DNA of 64,000 bases from Zygaena filipendulae (taxonomy: Eukaryota; Arthropoda; Insecta; Lepidoptera; Zygaenidae). Below the pieces are notes generated by a model. That model ran no database searches. It worked only from the letters and a program-made list of their open reading frames with translations, and was not told where the DNA came from. Within the stretch, counting starts at the first letter, position 1. Every line of letters starts with the position of its first letter. Shown piece after piece: positions 52,846 to 63,983 of this stretch. The DNA is taken from positions 434,001 to 498,000 of the forward strand of contig CAJRBF020000004.1 in NCBI GenBank assembly GCA_907165275.2, written 5' to 3'. The translations under genes were made by a program, and so were the position numbers.

Positions 52846-53549
52846 CATGTAGCATAAACCATAATCTGTGGTTTCTTTGAGGTATTTTAAAATCTTCTTC
52901 ACAGCATTCCAGTGAGTGTTGTTATAACAATTGAGAAATCGGCTTACCAGACTTACAGCGTAGGCAATGTCGGGTCTGCTTACAATGGCAAGATGCATCA
53001 GCGAGCCCACTGCTTCACGGTATGGTATGTTTTTCTCAGGCTGGTCATCACACTTCTCCAATTTCACGTGTGGATCTGCTGGTACACTGTTTGAATTAGC
53101 ATTAATCATATCAAATTTGTATAACAGCTGTTCAACATATTTAGTTTGGTGAACAAAAATATATTTTTCACATTTTTCTATCTGCATGCCAACAAAGTTA
53201 CAAGGTGAGCATGTTTTAACATCAAAAATGCTTTGTAAATCGTTAATAACTTCTTTCAAAGTAGACATATCTTTTGATAGTAGTAATCCGTCATCAACAT
53301 ACAGACAGAGATAGCACTTGTTACTATTCACTTGGCACACATACACACATTGATCAGCTTTGCTATTAACAAACCCAAACTTTTTCAATACAGAATCAAA
53401 TTTGGAATTCCAGCACCTGGGGGCTTGTTTGAGGCCATAGAGTGATTTATTTAACTTACAAACTGTGCCTGGTTTACAGGTGAAGCCCTCTGGTGGAGAC
53501 ATGTAGATGCTCTCTTCCAATTCACCATACAAAAATGCAGTTTTGACAT
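52846..53549 (-). pseudogene. Copia reverse transcriptase, second half
   Basis: Reads VKTAFLYGELEESIYMSPPE, LYGLKQAPRCWNSKFDSVL, CYLCLYVDDGLLLSKD (YVDD catalytic motif), GSLMHLAIVSRPDIAYAVSL and HWNAVKKILKYLKETTDYG. It is the direct continuation of the RT begun at 55850-56100; Z2 sits exactly between QLDV and KTAFLYG. The frame is intact here. Confidence 0.93.
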
Positions 53550-55845
53550 TGTGACGCCCTATGAGGCTCAAAAATTTATTTATATTCGAAAAAGCATTTT
53601 AAAGATATATGTATAGTATATTATAATATAATACACTATATGTATAATGTATTATAATATAATACACTATAAAACTTAAGTTGAAATGTATTTAAGGTAT
53701 TGCGAGTTGATAAACTCACAATCTAAATTTTGTATGATTATTGATGTATAATTCATAAACTAAAATGAATAAAGTAATTATTCATATGAAATAAAATGTT
53801 TATAATAAGGTATATTAACCGTGTGCTTGGTTTCAGATGTAACGGTGATATCGACTTGTACCCCCCAACCCCCCGCATACCTCAGGCGTGAGCGCACCGC
53901 CAGTATCCACGCGGGCGGCTGAGACGTGAAGTGGCATCGCGCGGCGGGCGGACGAGCGAGTCGAGAGGCTACGCGTCGCGCGTACAGCGCGTCGCGTATA
54001 CAACATTAAATGTTGGTAAACGAGTTTGGTGGTGGCTCGAATATAGATTTGCATTATTATGCTTATCTAAATAATTAAATTGGAGACTCACATGAAGGTC
54101 TAGGTGAAATGTCCGTCGACCACTGATCACACAAAAGATGATGAAGTTGGGAGTTCGAACGAGCTTACGTGCTTAGTGACTTTGTCGCTCTGTACGAAAG
54201 CCTTGTCAACGCGCTCGACGTCCGTTAGGATATCTTGTGCGAAGACAAATATTATTATGAGGAAGGTTTTCGGTGTGTATGGATTGTAATTTTATTGCTA
54301 TTAAATTATAATTCATCACATCTTATCGGCTCGATGCAAACGTGTATTTTCAATTTATTGGAATTTACAACGACGATGAACTCTAATCCTGAGCGGTTAG
54401 ACGTCGCGCGTCGCGAGCGTAAGATAACGTAGAGAGGTAAAAATCCGCGCCTTGAGTTGTCTTCGCCGTGACGGGTTTCGTTGTGCACGTATTGTATCTT
54501 GTCTATTGAATAACTACGCCTTCCGTGTTATTCAAAAACTATCACCGAATATGCGGCTGACTGGAGACGCGGGATCGCTTCCTACACCTAGGGAGTGTTG
54601 AACGCTCTTCTTTCAGATAAACCTTTCTTTTTATTACAAACATAATAACTATAGTCAATGCGCTTTGTGACTTTGTTACGTTGTGCAGAGACTAGGGGAT
54701 CGGCTGTGAACGACCTAGTCGTTAACGCTTGATCTCGGTAAACCGTTGTGTTTTTCAACACGACTTGTTTATCAAAACGAATGAGTGCCAAGTGGGTGTT
54801 GTATGAGGACGAGTTGTGATCCAATCAATTGGGCTTCGGCCTTAGCTACGTGTAGCTACTATAACACAAAATGACCGACTGAAGTTATGATGTCCGGCGA
54901 GACTGGTCTCATATACTTATATTTGAATTATTGGGATGGTGTTGAGGTCGCGGTACTATCCGCATTATGGCCTCGGTCTTCGGGCTGACACGTACCCTGG
55001 GGTCTCGGCACCGCCGAATTATGACCTCCAACGATTGCTGCTGATACGGGACGTACAGTCTCATATAGCTGATTCATCCTCTAACGGATGTCGGTTATGC
55101 ATATTTGGAGAACTCTCTACCTTGTGCAACACAGGTGGGGGGGGTGGTAACTGCTTATGAGCAGGTGGATAACCATCACCGTGGGTAGCGCAGGACGGGG
55201 CTACTCCACCTCTCGCTATATAATAAACTTGTTATGTAGTGAGAGCCATTGTAAATATTCCTATTGGAATATCAAGTTGATTATAATTAAACATCGTATG
55301 GCAGGTGTTCTATGAGCATCATATTCCTATCTTAGTATCCGAACACTACTAGCGTCGATAGACGTAAGTTAGTGATTATGTGTACCACCGTAATATGGAT
55401 ATCGTCTTTGGAGTCTCTCTGCTTCCGGGCTAACAACACTATTAACGCACAGACGTTAAATAAATGTACAGTGTAGTCTCGCACTTAAAAATAGAACCGT
55501 TCGTGTAGAGCGAGTTCATATAAAGAACGAGTGTCACCCAACTCAAACGCAGTTGGGTGTACTAAATATAAATATTTCTTACAGAAATATTATGCATAAT
55601 TATTAAAATAAAATGTCAAATTAATTGATGGTTGTTTTATTCAATTAATACCTAAGCCCAACCTCGACCCATTATAAAAATGCGGATAGGATGATGACGG
55701 AATCGAATCTCAACCTAAAAGAACTGGAGTCATTTAAAAACACAACGTAAAACTGGGTCTAACTATTAGACGAAATTGGCCAAAATTAAAATGTTCAACA
55801 TCTTTGATGTTGTTCATGTATTGATGAAGATGGGTGAAAGTTACA
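53550..55845 (-). mobile_element. TG..CA long unit, subfamily Z, copy Z2 (inside copia RT)
   Basis: 2296 bp, TGTGACGCCCTATGAGG ... GGGTGAAAGTTACA on the plus strand, TSD ACAT at 53546-53549 and 55846-55849. Homologous but diverged from Y (shared blocks around 54520-54760 and 16270-16600), with a tRNA-like region at 55699-55781 and the hairpin at 54506-54535. No convincing ORF. The inverted copy Z1 lies at 1-2371. Confidence 0.85.
55699..55781 (-). promoter_or_regulatory. tRNA-like region in Z2
   Basis: On the minus strand TTCGTCTAATAGTTAGAC and, ~45 nt later, AGGTTGAGATTCGATTCC, a better B box than in Y. It begins ~65 nt inside the TGTAAC end, as in Y. Conservation of position in the diverged subfamily argues for function or common origin. 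Confidence 0.45.
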
Positions 55846-55849
55846 ACAT

Positions 55850-58497
55850 CTAGTTGAATAATATGAAGGTTATGTTGAATAGCTACAGATAATAATAAAC
55901 GGATCGAGTCATACCTTACTGTTGGTGCAAATGTTTCCGTATAGTCAATACCTTTAGTTTGTGCATACCCTTTTGCACACAGCCTTGACTTGAAACGAGG
56001 GCCCGTTGGTTCATCTTTGATCCTGAATACCCATTTACAACCAATGGTCTTGACATCGATAGGCTTTTTGATCAGTGTCCATGTGTTATTCTTGTGATGA
56101 GCATCCAGCTCTTCATCAATGGATTTTCGCCACTTGTCAGCGTCATCACATTTCAGTGCTTCTTCATATGTTTCTGGAACTACACAGAGTGATTCTTCAT
56201 TACAACACAGGTAAGTATTTTCTTCGGAACTTTGTTGTTTCTTTCTAGGTCTCAGAGTAACATGTGATAGAGGAGGCGACTCAATGCTCTCTTCAGGTAA
56301 GTATTCACTATCAGAGCTTTTATTTTCAGTGAGTGTGTCATATGAGCTGTCGGTGTTATTACAGTCTTCATTTTCACCGGATTCAGACTGTCGGTAACAT
56401 TTACTTGCTTCATCTGTTGACTTGTCCAACTCTATAGGTACAAATTCTCTTTTCACACTAGATTCAAAGAAGACGGCATCTCTGCTTTGGATTACTTTGT
56501 TTGTGTTAGGTATAATAAACCTGTAACCTTTGGTATTTTCACAGTATCCTATGAAAATCATTTTATGGGCTTTTGGATCACATTTCTTGCGTTTTTCTTT
56601 AGGTAGGTGAACCATGGCTTCACAACCAAATGTTTTTATGTGACTAACATTCGGCTTCCGACCAGACCACATCTCTTCTGGAGTTTTATAGGAAAGAGAT
56701 CTTGTTGGACAGCGGTTGGTGATATAGGCAGCTGTATGTATGGCTTCAGCCCAATAACGTTTTGGAAGTTTAGCGTTTAACAGCATACACTTTGCTTTCT
56801 CGACCAAAGTCCTGTTCATTCGTTCCGCAGTACCGTTCTGTTGTGGTGTATACGGTGTGGTCGTTTGGTGTATGATTCCTGCACCTTTTAAAAAATCTGA
56901 AAAGTTTTTGTTCACATATTCAAGGCCATTATCAGTTCGGAGCACTTTTATTCTGGTACTTAACTGATTTTCAACTAGATTTTTGAATTCTTTGAACTTC
57001 TCTAATGCTTCATTTTTATGTTTTAATGAGTATACAAAAACTTTCTTGGAATAATTATCAATAAATGTCAAGAAGTATCTAGCTCTTCCTAGAGATTCAG
57101 TCTCCATTGGCCCGCAAAGATCGGAGTGTATCAATTCAAGAACTTTATTTGATTTAGAAACTTGACTTCTGAATGGTAATCGTGATTGCTTACCTTCTTG
57201 GCACGTTACAAATTTAATGTTACACTTATCTTTGTTTAAACTTACACCATCAGTGTTTTCAGTCATCTTTTGCAGACTTTGAAAGTTAAGATGACCCATT
57301 CTCTGATGCCACAGGTAAGTATCTTGTTCATCAACATCAGACATGCATGCATAACCACCAGGTGTGTTTAGCCGGTACATGTTGTTAATTAAGCTTGTTG
57401 TTGCTATTATCATTTTACTTTTGTTCATGATTACACAGCCATTGCTATCAAATTTAACTTGACCACCATTGTTAATAATTTGACTCACCGACAGCAAGTT
57501 AGTTGCGAGTTCTGGTACATACAAAACATTTGTAAACAGAATTTTGTTATGTTTTCCATTCGGATCGCAGACATCTAAACTTATTTTTCCAGAGCTTTTC
57601 ACATTTAAAGCTTTATTATTTGCAACTTTAATATTTTTGATTACAGGAGCTGATTCTTCTTGAAGCAGGTGTCCTTGTTTGGTCATATGCATTGAAGCGC
57701 CAGAATCAATATACCAGGCCTCATCTGCGTACCGGTCGTACTTGCTTTGATTGGCCACTCCGTACCGGTCGCACTCACTTTGTGAAGCCAAAAATACAGC
57801 GGCGTAACTGTTATTTACCTTTTTGTTTGGTTTTGATTTGCACTCCGGGCTTTTGTGACCATACTTGTTACATGTATAACATCTAGGACCTTTAAATGGC
57901 TTCTTATAATGTGACTTCTGAAATTTATTATTTGTTGCAAATGCTGTTGAGTCTTGGTCATTTTCTCTTACTTCTTGCAGTAATTTTGATTTAACGGAGT
58001 CAGCCGATATCTTCATACCAGAACTTTCTATTGCAATAATCATGGGCTTGTACGATTCTGGTAGATCAGAGAGTAGCAGTGTACCGAGCCACTCATCATC
58101 TACTTTGAACCCAATGTTGCGAAGTTTGTGTGCGGTGGAGATAATTTTACTGAAATATTCTTCTACATTATGACATCCAGCGAGAGTAGTCGTACACAGG
58201 TCACGCAATAGACCAACTCGGCGTGTCAGCTCTGAGTCGTCGAAGGCGCTGGACAGGTTGTCCCATACGTCTTTTGCAGTACTTGCTTCTTGGATATGCA
58301 CATAATTGATTGGATCCACGAGCAATATAATTTTAGTTTTCGCTTTTATATCTCTTTTTGTCTTTCGTGTCGGAGTCCTCAATACAATCCCACAGATCCT
58401 CATGTTGTAGGTATGTCTGAACGGCAAATCGCCATGTGGCGTAATTTTCACGGCCGGATAATTTTTCAATTGCCATGAGCTGATTATTTGATGCCAT
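55850..58497 (-). pseudogene. Copia gag, protease, integrase and RT start
   Basis: ATG at 58497 (MASNNQLMAIEKLSG). A frameshift near 58350 separates the gag start from the long frame (DIKAKTKIILLVDPINYVHI). Zinc knuckle CYTCNKYGHKSPEC, protease WYIDSGASMHMTKQ, integrase HQRMGHLNFQSL, VTCQEGKQSRLPF, DLCGPMETESL and TFIDNYSKK (first Asp), VLRTDNGLEYVN (second Asp), QQNGTAERMNRTL (Glu), then RT start WVFRIKDEPTGPRFKSRLCA up to IIQLDV, where Z2 is inserted. In the integrase zinc finger the first Cys of the CxxC pair appears to be Phe. Confidence 0.92.
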
Positions 58498-58627
58498 TTT
58501 TCACGAGGGCTTACACGGATTAAGCAGATAAAATAAGATTAAGCGATAACCGCGTGTACACTTGAGAGGTTATTTTGGCAAAGTTCTGTTTAACTTGTTT
58601 TTGCACTGTTTTATATTTTAGGGCTTA

Positions 58628-58641
58628 CTGGGCCCATAACC
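58628..58641 (-). promoter_or_regulatory. Copia primer-binding site for the initiator tRNA-Met anticodon region
   Basis: The plus strand CTGGGCCCATAACC equals the anticodon stem-loop of initiator tRNA-Met (anticodon CAT). Copia elements are known to prime with an internal fragment of this tRNA. It lies two bases from the 5' LTR. Confidence 0.85.
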
Positions 58642-58643
58642 TT

Positions 58644-58846
58644 TGTTGTAAAGTTATGAAATAAACACGCTTTGAGTATTAACTTTAGTCATTTAATTTA
58701 TCAAAGTGAGTACGAACGGTACGTTCGTAATGTCAACGGAGTAGAAGTGACAAGAAGAAAAAGTTGCATAGACACATAACAGAGCGTGTCATAGACATTA
58801 TAGAAGGCGCTAAGTTTATTTTTTTATTTACTATCAGATTACAACA
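58644..58846 (-). repeat. 5' LTR of copia
   Basis: 203 bp, about three substitutions from the 3' LTR; followed on the plus strand by TSD TACAT. Confidence 0.95.
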
Positions 58847-59035
58847 TACATCATCAGGAAATGTTTTGATTTGTTCACAATTTCTTAAAATGCGCCACTC
58901 TGTATCAAGTTCCTGGAAATCATTGCTCTGAATGGGAAAGAGCCTACTCCTAAGAACTATCGAAGCAGTTTTGCCAATTTTAACATTTTTTTTTGGATCA
59001 ATATTGTCTAAACCTTTTATTGGTTTAGTTTTCAA
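58847..59035 (-). pseudogene. hAT transposase fragment, 5' of copia
   Basis: Minus-strand frame KTASIVLRSRLFPIQSND, FQELDTEWRILRNCEQIKTF, PDDV, then the copia insertion. QELDTEWRxLRN is a block often seen shortly before the dimerisation domain of hAT-type proteins; that domain is at 50405-50680. The upstream catalytic part is not present; DNA to ~59190 has no ORF. Confidence 0.65.
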
Positions 59036-59189
59036 TGGTAACCACGTGGTTATTTGGTTTACAAGCTTCGATATAAAAATAAATGAAAGGGGTTACCAAC
59101 TTAAAAGTGTAAAATCGGTAGGAAAATCTGGAGAATTCTCATGTATACTCTGAAATCGTAGAAAAATAGTAATATTTCGGTATTTCAGT

Positions 59190-59870
59190 AGAACAGAGCC
59201 CATATCAGTAGAAATACTGAAAAATCGATAGGTTCGAGACCACTGATTGCAGACGTTGAACAATAAGGTCGATATTTTTAGATGATGTAAATAAAGCTGT
59301 GTCGGCTGCGAAACCTGTGAGTTGTGTATGAGGTTGTTTAGGTATGTCATTTATGTATAGGAGAAAAAGATAGGGCCTTAAAGGGTTAAGGAATATGTGC
59401 CGACATTAACTGAAAAAAAAGCGATCCTATAAATATGACTGAATAAGTTTTACAAGACTAAAAAGTATTTTCTAGCCTGTGCAATAACTCATCGTGCCAC
59501 ACAGTGTCAAATGCCTTCTCAATGTCTAATAGGAACATTCCGGTAGAGTTACCTAGGTTGAGATTGTGGGAAATCTGTTCAGTCACTCTAGTCAGGTGCT
59601 GTGATGTCTAATGGGATCCTCAAAAACCGAATTGCACATGGTCTATGACTTGAAGGGATGACAGTGTAATAACTTTAGCCATTTTCCATTGAGAGGGAAA
59701 ATACCCAATTTCGAATGTTATCGTAAAAGGAATTAGCAAAGATTCTGTAATTTTCTTGCATAGAATGATGTAGCCATAGTTCCGTTTGAGCTCTTGAGAG
59801 ATGGTACAGAGGCAGTGTTTAATATTTATATGAAAGATGAAGCTATTGCGCCGAAGTTGTAACGACCACC
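59190..59870 (-). pseudogene. Jockey-type LINE RT, 5' part
   Basis: In decayed frames the minus strand gives TEQISHNLNLGNSTGMFLLD and KAFDTVWHDELLHRLE near 59470-59600 (first catalytic Asp), and FAADTALFTSSKNI and LIVQRLQSVVSNL near 59240-59310 (a FADD-type motif with Asp to Ala change). Many shifts. It stops where the hAT-related DNA begins and resumes at 50160. Confidence 0.62.
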
Positions 59871-59927
59871 TTTTTTTTTGTCAGGAGTGACCGAACTATA
59901 TTACCCAATTAGTTTTTGTTTTCACAG

Positions 59928-60067
59928 ATGACGATGATGCCTGTGACTGTTCGTCAAACAACATCACACGAGGACGTGTGAAGCGTCAGAATGGCCGTGT
60001 CGGAGGAAGTAGTTTGAAACGAGTTGATTGTTTATTTTATAACCAAAACTACTTTGCCATTATGTAA
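59928..60067 (+). CDS. Possible terminal exon of an unidentified gene
   Basis: TTTTTGTTTTCACAG at 59913-59927 is a good splice-acceptor sequence. Behind it, in phase with a split codon, runs DDDDACDCSSNNITRGRV, then KRQNGRVGGSSLKRVDC and YNQNYFAIM, ended by TAA at 60065. The stretch is more GC-rich than its AT-rich surroundings and free of stops in this frame. There is no matching upstream exon in the window and no family I recognise. It could be a host 3' exon or a forgotten transposon end. Confidence 0.25.
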
Positions 60068-60111
60068 ATCTTATTATTTTCTAAGTTACTATAGTCTCTT
60101 TTTATAAGTTA

Positions 60112-60400
60112 CTAGCTGTACCCCGTGATTTCGCCCGCGTGAGTTTCGGAATTCCCGCAGGTACTCCAAGGTAGTCTAAATTACTTCTTATAACATTAAC
60201 TAATTACCAGCGAAAAATTGATCCAACCGTTTCGGAGATACACTCGCATGAGTTTCGGAATTCCCGCAGGATCTCACTATATCAGGATTAGGAATCTTTG
60301 CGGACGTAGGCAGAACAACCTGCAAAATTGTTATCATAATCGGACCAATGGTTTAGAAACGCATTGAGGACAAACATACAAACATTGATTTTTGTTTGGT
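60112..60400 (-). mobile_element. Helitron-like fragment ending ACAGCTAGT
   Basis: The minus strand ends GAAATCACGGGGTACAGCTAGT-like at 60110, with two GCGGGAATTCCGAAACTC motifs upstream. Same class as 45868-46078. 60400-60638 holds nothing I can name. Confidence 0.45.
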
Positions 60401-60640
60401 TTTGTTTGTCATTATGACATTACTTAGAACAGCATCTATGATTGGAGTATCTGGGAGTTTACAATATTGATACCTTCTGTAAAAGATAAATAGAAAAACA
60501 AAAAACGTCTAAATTATGCTATAAGTTTAGGAAATGGGTCATAGTGATCTTATTTTTTTGGACCAATTAGCAATTTTATTTTATATATAACTATTTAAGC
60601 CCTTGAGGCCGTGTCTCAAATATATTAGATATGCTCTATA

Positions 60641-62025
60641 GGGAACGTGCACAACGACGGTGCTGCCGACTGGTGTCGCCAATCCGAATCTATTGATAGT
60701 TGCCATTCACATTTATGACAAGTAAACAGGATTAATTTTACTAGTGAAAATTATTATTCTAGCTAATCACAATTCATTGTTGAATTTCTGGATGTATCAA
60801 CTATCAATACATCGACAAAAAATAACAAAAAAAAAAAACGGCACAACCGATCATGGTGAAATTTTGCATACAAGTTTTCAGGGGGTTTATTTTCTACTAA
60901 CTGTTTGGAGTTCCGGACAGTCCGGAGTTCAGGAATTCCGAACAGCTAGTAGTAAATAAACCCCCTGAAAACTTGTATGCAAAATTTCACGATGATCGGT
61001 TGTGCCGTCAAGGCGTAAAAGCGTAACAAACAAGTAAACAAACAAAAACTCACTTTCGCATTTATAATATTAGTAAGGATTATTTTCTTATCGTAAACAT
61101 TGGATATTTTAGTTTGTGCGACAATTTTACCAGTTTTCACAGCCTCATGTTCTTCATTAGATCATCCTCCTCATCCTCATCTCTTCAACCTCCAATACAT
61201 GGCCGGCCTCAAAAGCTTAAAAACCTTTTGACATATTTTGGCCACGCTGACGATCATTATTATATTATTGATGATGACTAGCTATGCCTCGCGGTTTCAC
61301 CCGTGATAATTTCGGAGTTCCCGCATGAATCCCGGGATAAAAAGTACCCTATGTGCTTCTCTGTACCCCTGACAACGTGCACGTCAAATTTCATCCAAAT
61401 CCGTTCAGCCGTTTTTGCGTGATTGAGTAAACGTATGCGAGGATAAGAGCTCGAAAGCGCATTTTCATCCGACTTGCTTCAAATTTATCGTCACCTCTAA
61501 GCGTTGTGTCTTAGCGTTATATTATATATTTATTATTATAAATGATATTATTATTATTATATAGCCTATAACCTGTCCAGGAGTATGGACTACAATCGTA
61601 CCAAGTTTGCTTAAAATCCCTTCACTAGTATTTGACCCATGCGTGCACATACAGACAGACAGACAAAAATTTTACTGATTGCTTTTTTGGCATCAGTATC
61701 GATCACCATTCATCCTCCAATATTAATTTTGAATATATTATATTCAATGTACAGAATTGACCTCTACAGTTTTATTATAAGTATATACCTAGATATAGAT
61801 AGACCGGAATCCATATTTTATAACTTTTATCATACCTATTCAAAAATATAATATACCTAATTGAGGAGATAGTTTTGTTTTCATAATTATGTAAACAAAA
61901 CTATCTCTTCAATTATTATCTTCCTTCCGAAAGCACGATGACAGGTCTAATAAGTTTCCTCTACTGTCCGCATAGTGTCTCTTTTGTCGATTTAGTGCTG
62001 CCCCCTATAGTTCCTGCACGTTCCC
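60641..62025 (-). mobile_element. TIR element X, copy X4, uninterrupted
   Basis: 1385 bp between GGGAACGTGCACAACGACG (60641) and CTGCACGTTCCC (62025), TA on both sides (60639-60640, 62026-62027). It is the reference for what X1 and X2 looked like before insertions. It carries the long palindrome (60839-61007), the 17-bp-arm palindrome (61861-61915) and the Helitron-like end near 61282. The short frames at 60946-61140 and 61639-61851 recur in X1/X2 as repeats, not genes. Confidence 0.85.
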
Positions 62026-62028
62026 TAT

Positions 62029-62794
62029 TGTAACGGCTTCATTTTAATTTACCGTCACAATGCACCCAATCTTAACAAGAGGCTGTCAGCGCAATACATT
62101 TAAAACGATATACGAACTATGTATTTTAAAATTTTTAAAATAACAATAAGAAATACAAAAAAAAGGCCACAATATCTTTTTAATGAGAACCGTTTGGAGT
62201 TTTCGAAATGAGATTGGTCACCGAAAACTTCGCTCCCCGAGGCGCGGCGGGTGAATGGAAACGCAGTGGCGTCGTAGCGGCTGAATAGATGCGGGCTCGC
62301 TGAAATTAGTGCGCCCTCGAGCTTCGGATTAAATAGAGCCTTTCGTAATTAAAATCATTGTATTGTATTTAGTACCACGTCATACACATCCAATCAGAGA
62401 TTGTATTTACAGTATCACGTCATTTAAATATCTAATGAGAGCAGAGGACTAGCCTAGAGCAGGGTCGAGACGCGATCTTAACGTTGCCCGGAGAGGGGTT
62501 ACTATAAGAAGGATGGTGTGAGATCGAGGAGGAGCATTATTGTGGGAATTACGTTGCATTGGGCTAAGTTAGATCTGTGTCGCGAACCTGCTGCTCGAAT
62601 ATAAATTATTTAATAATGTTTTGATAATAATTAATATCACAGTAAATTATTACATTGTTGTGTTAAATAAATGAAACAATAATATACAGTGAATATCTTG
62701 ATTTGTGCTTGCATTGAACCCCGATAACGTCCACAAGATCAGTAATTAGTATTAGTAGTTATAAAATAACTAAGTAAATGGCTATTCTCCGACA
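62029..62794 (+). mobile_element. Probable solo LTR (766 bp)
   Basis: TGTAACGGCTTC ... CTATTCTCCGACA is TG..CA-bounded. Inside are a TATA-like ACTATAAGAAGG (~62511) and an AAATAAATGAAACAATAA poly(A)-like region (~62665). TSD is weak (TAT on both sides). It interrupts the LINE RT on its right. A regulatory-looking GC-rich block lies at 62230-62330. Confidence 0.4.
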
Positions 62795-62806
62795 TATATA
62801 TATATG

Positions 62807-63983
62807 AAACTGTTCGGTTTTTTAAACTGTTTTGTGGTTCTTGATATAAAACCAAGCAGACCAGTACACCTCTTGGTGATATACTCATAGTGATTAATAA
62901 AAGACAACTTTTCATCAAAATATACACCCAGGTCCTTTGTGGTTGATGTGCGTGTCAGATTGTGGTTCATCAGTGTGTAGTCATAAGTAATTTTATTGAA
63001 TTTTCTAGTGAAAGAGATGACACAACATTTATCGACATTTAATCTCATACTATTAATGTAGCACCAATTAGTTAGTTTGTCGAGATCATGCTGTAAGACC
63101 AAGGCATCGGCATTGGTGTGAACAGCTGAGAAGATTTTTAGGTCATCTGCGTAGAGTAGGTAAAGACAATTCAAGATTTTGGTTAAATCATTGATAAATA
63201 TAATGAATAAAAGCGGTCCCAGGTGAGAGCCTTGAGGAATTCCCGAGGTGACCATTATAGGTGATGATAAGACTCCTTTAAGCGCAACTAGAAGACTCCT
63301 ACGTGATAAATATGATTCTACCCATCTAAAGAGATTCCCCTGCACTCCTAAAGCATTAAGCTTTCGACAAAGAAAACTATGATCGACCTTGTCGAAGGCC
63401 TTTGAGAAATCTGTGTAAATCGAATCAACCTGCATATTCTTGGCAAAAGAGGAACATAAATAATTCTTGTATTCCAATAGATTGGTAGTAGTGGATTTGT
63501 TTTTCACAAATCCATGTTGTTGAGGAGATAATATTAACATGATAGAAAATTACGTCGTACACCAAATAGTTTACCAAAACATGATAGGATACTAATAGGT
63601 CTATAATTTTCACATAGTGTTTTGCTACCCGACTTAAATATTGGCGTTACATGTTCTGTTTTCCAACATAAAGGAAACTTACCTGCCCTCAAAGACCTAT
63701 TAAAAATAATATGTAGAGGAATACAGAGCTCGTCACCAACCCGCTTAACAAAATATGGTGGAATGCCATCTGGACCAGCTCCTTTGTTCGGGTCCAGACA
63801 TTTAATCTTCTTTAAAACATCATCACTTGTGACACTGAAAGACAGCAAAGTGCGACTATGCTGGAAATCTACGCCAAGAGCAGACGACGAAGCAGATGGA
63901 GACTCAAATACAGATCCAAAATATTTTGCAAATAGTTCGCTAATTCCCTCAAGATCAGTAGAGGTGACATTATTATATACCAT
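62807..63983 (-). pseudogene. LINE reverse transcriptase (CR1/Jockey group), continues beyond the window
   Basis: The N-terminal frame (63983-63534) reads GAGPDGIPPYFVKRVG, KTEHVTPIFKSGSKTL and NYRPISILSCFGKLF. After a small frame-breaking lesion near 63540 comes LSPQQHGFVKNKSTTTNLLE, SIYTDFSKAFDKVDHSFLC (Asp), TSGIPQGSHLGPLLFIIFIN, CLYLLYADDLKIFSAV (YADD) and MRLNVDKCCVISFTRK. It is truncated at ~62807 by the LTR-like unit. The endonuclease would lie to the right of the window. Confidence 0.85.

Larger units (their letters stand above)
50681..58846 (-). mobile_element. Copia (Ty1) LTR retrotransposon, split by Y3 and Z2
   Basis: 203-bp LTRs at 50681-50883 and 58644-58846 (about three differences), starting TGTTGTAATCTG and ending CTTTACAACA on the minus strand; TSD TACAT at 50676-50680 and 58847-58851. 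Primer-binding site 58628-58641; a purine-rich GGCGGGAG precedes the 3' LTR. Removing Y3 and Z2 leaves about 4.49 kb with one gag-pol frame. A frameshift in gag and two insertions inactivate it. Confidence 0.95.

Noticed and set aside
1..62025. A large inverted duplication of the region (Z1/Y1/X1 versus Y2/Z2/X4 mirror order)
   Set aside because: Each Y and X copy and Z2 has its own different target-site duplication and different host sequence, so they are independent insertions.
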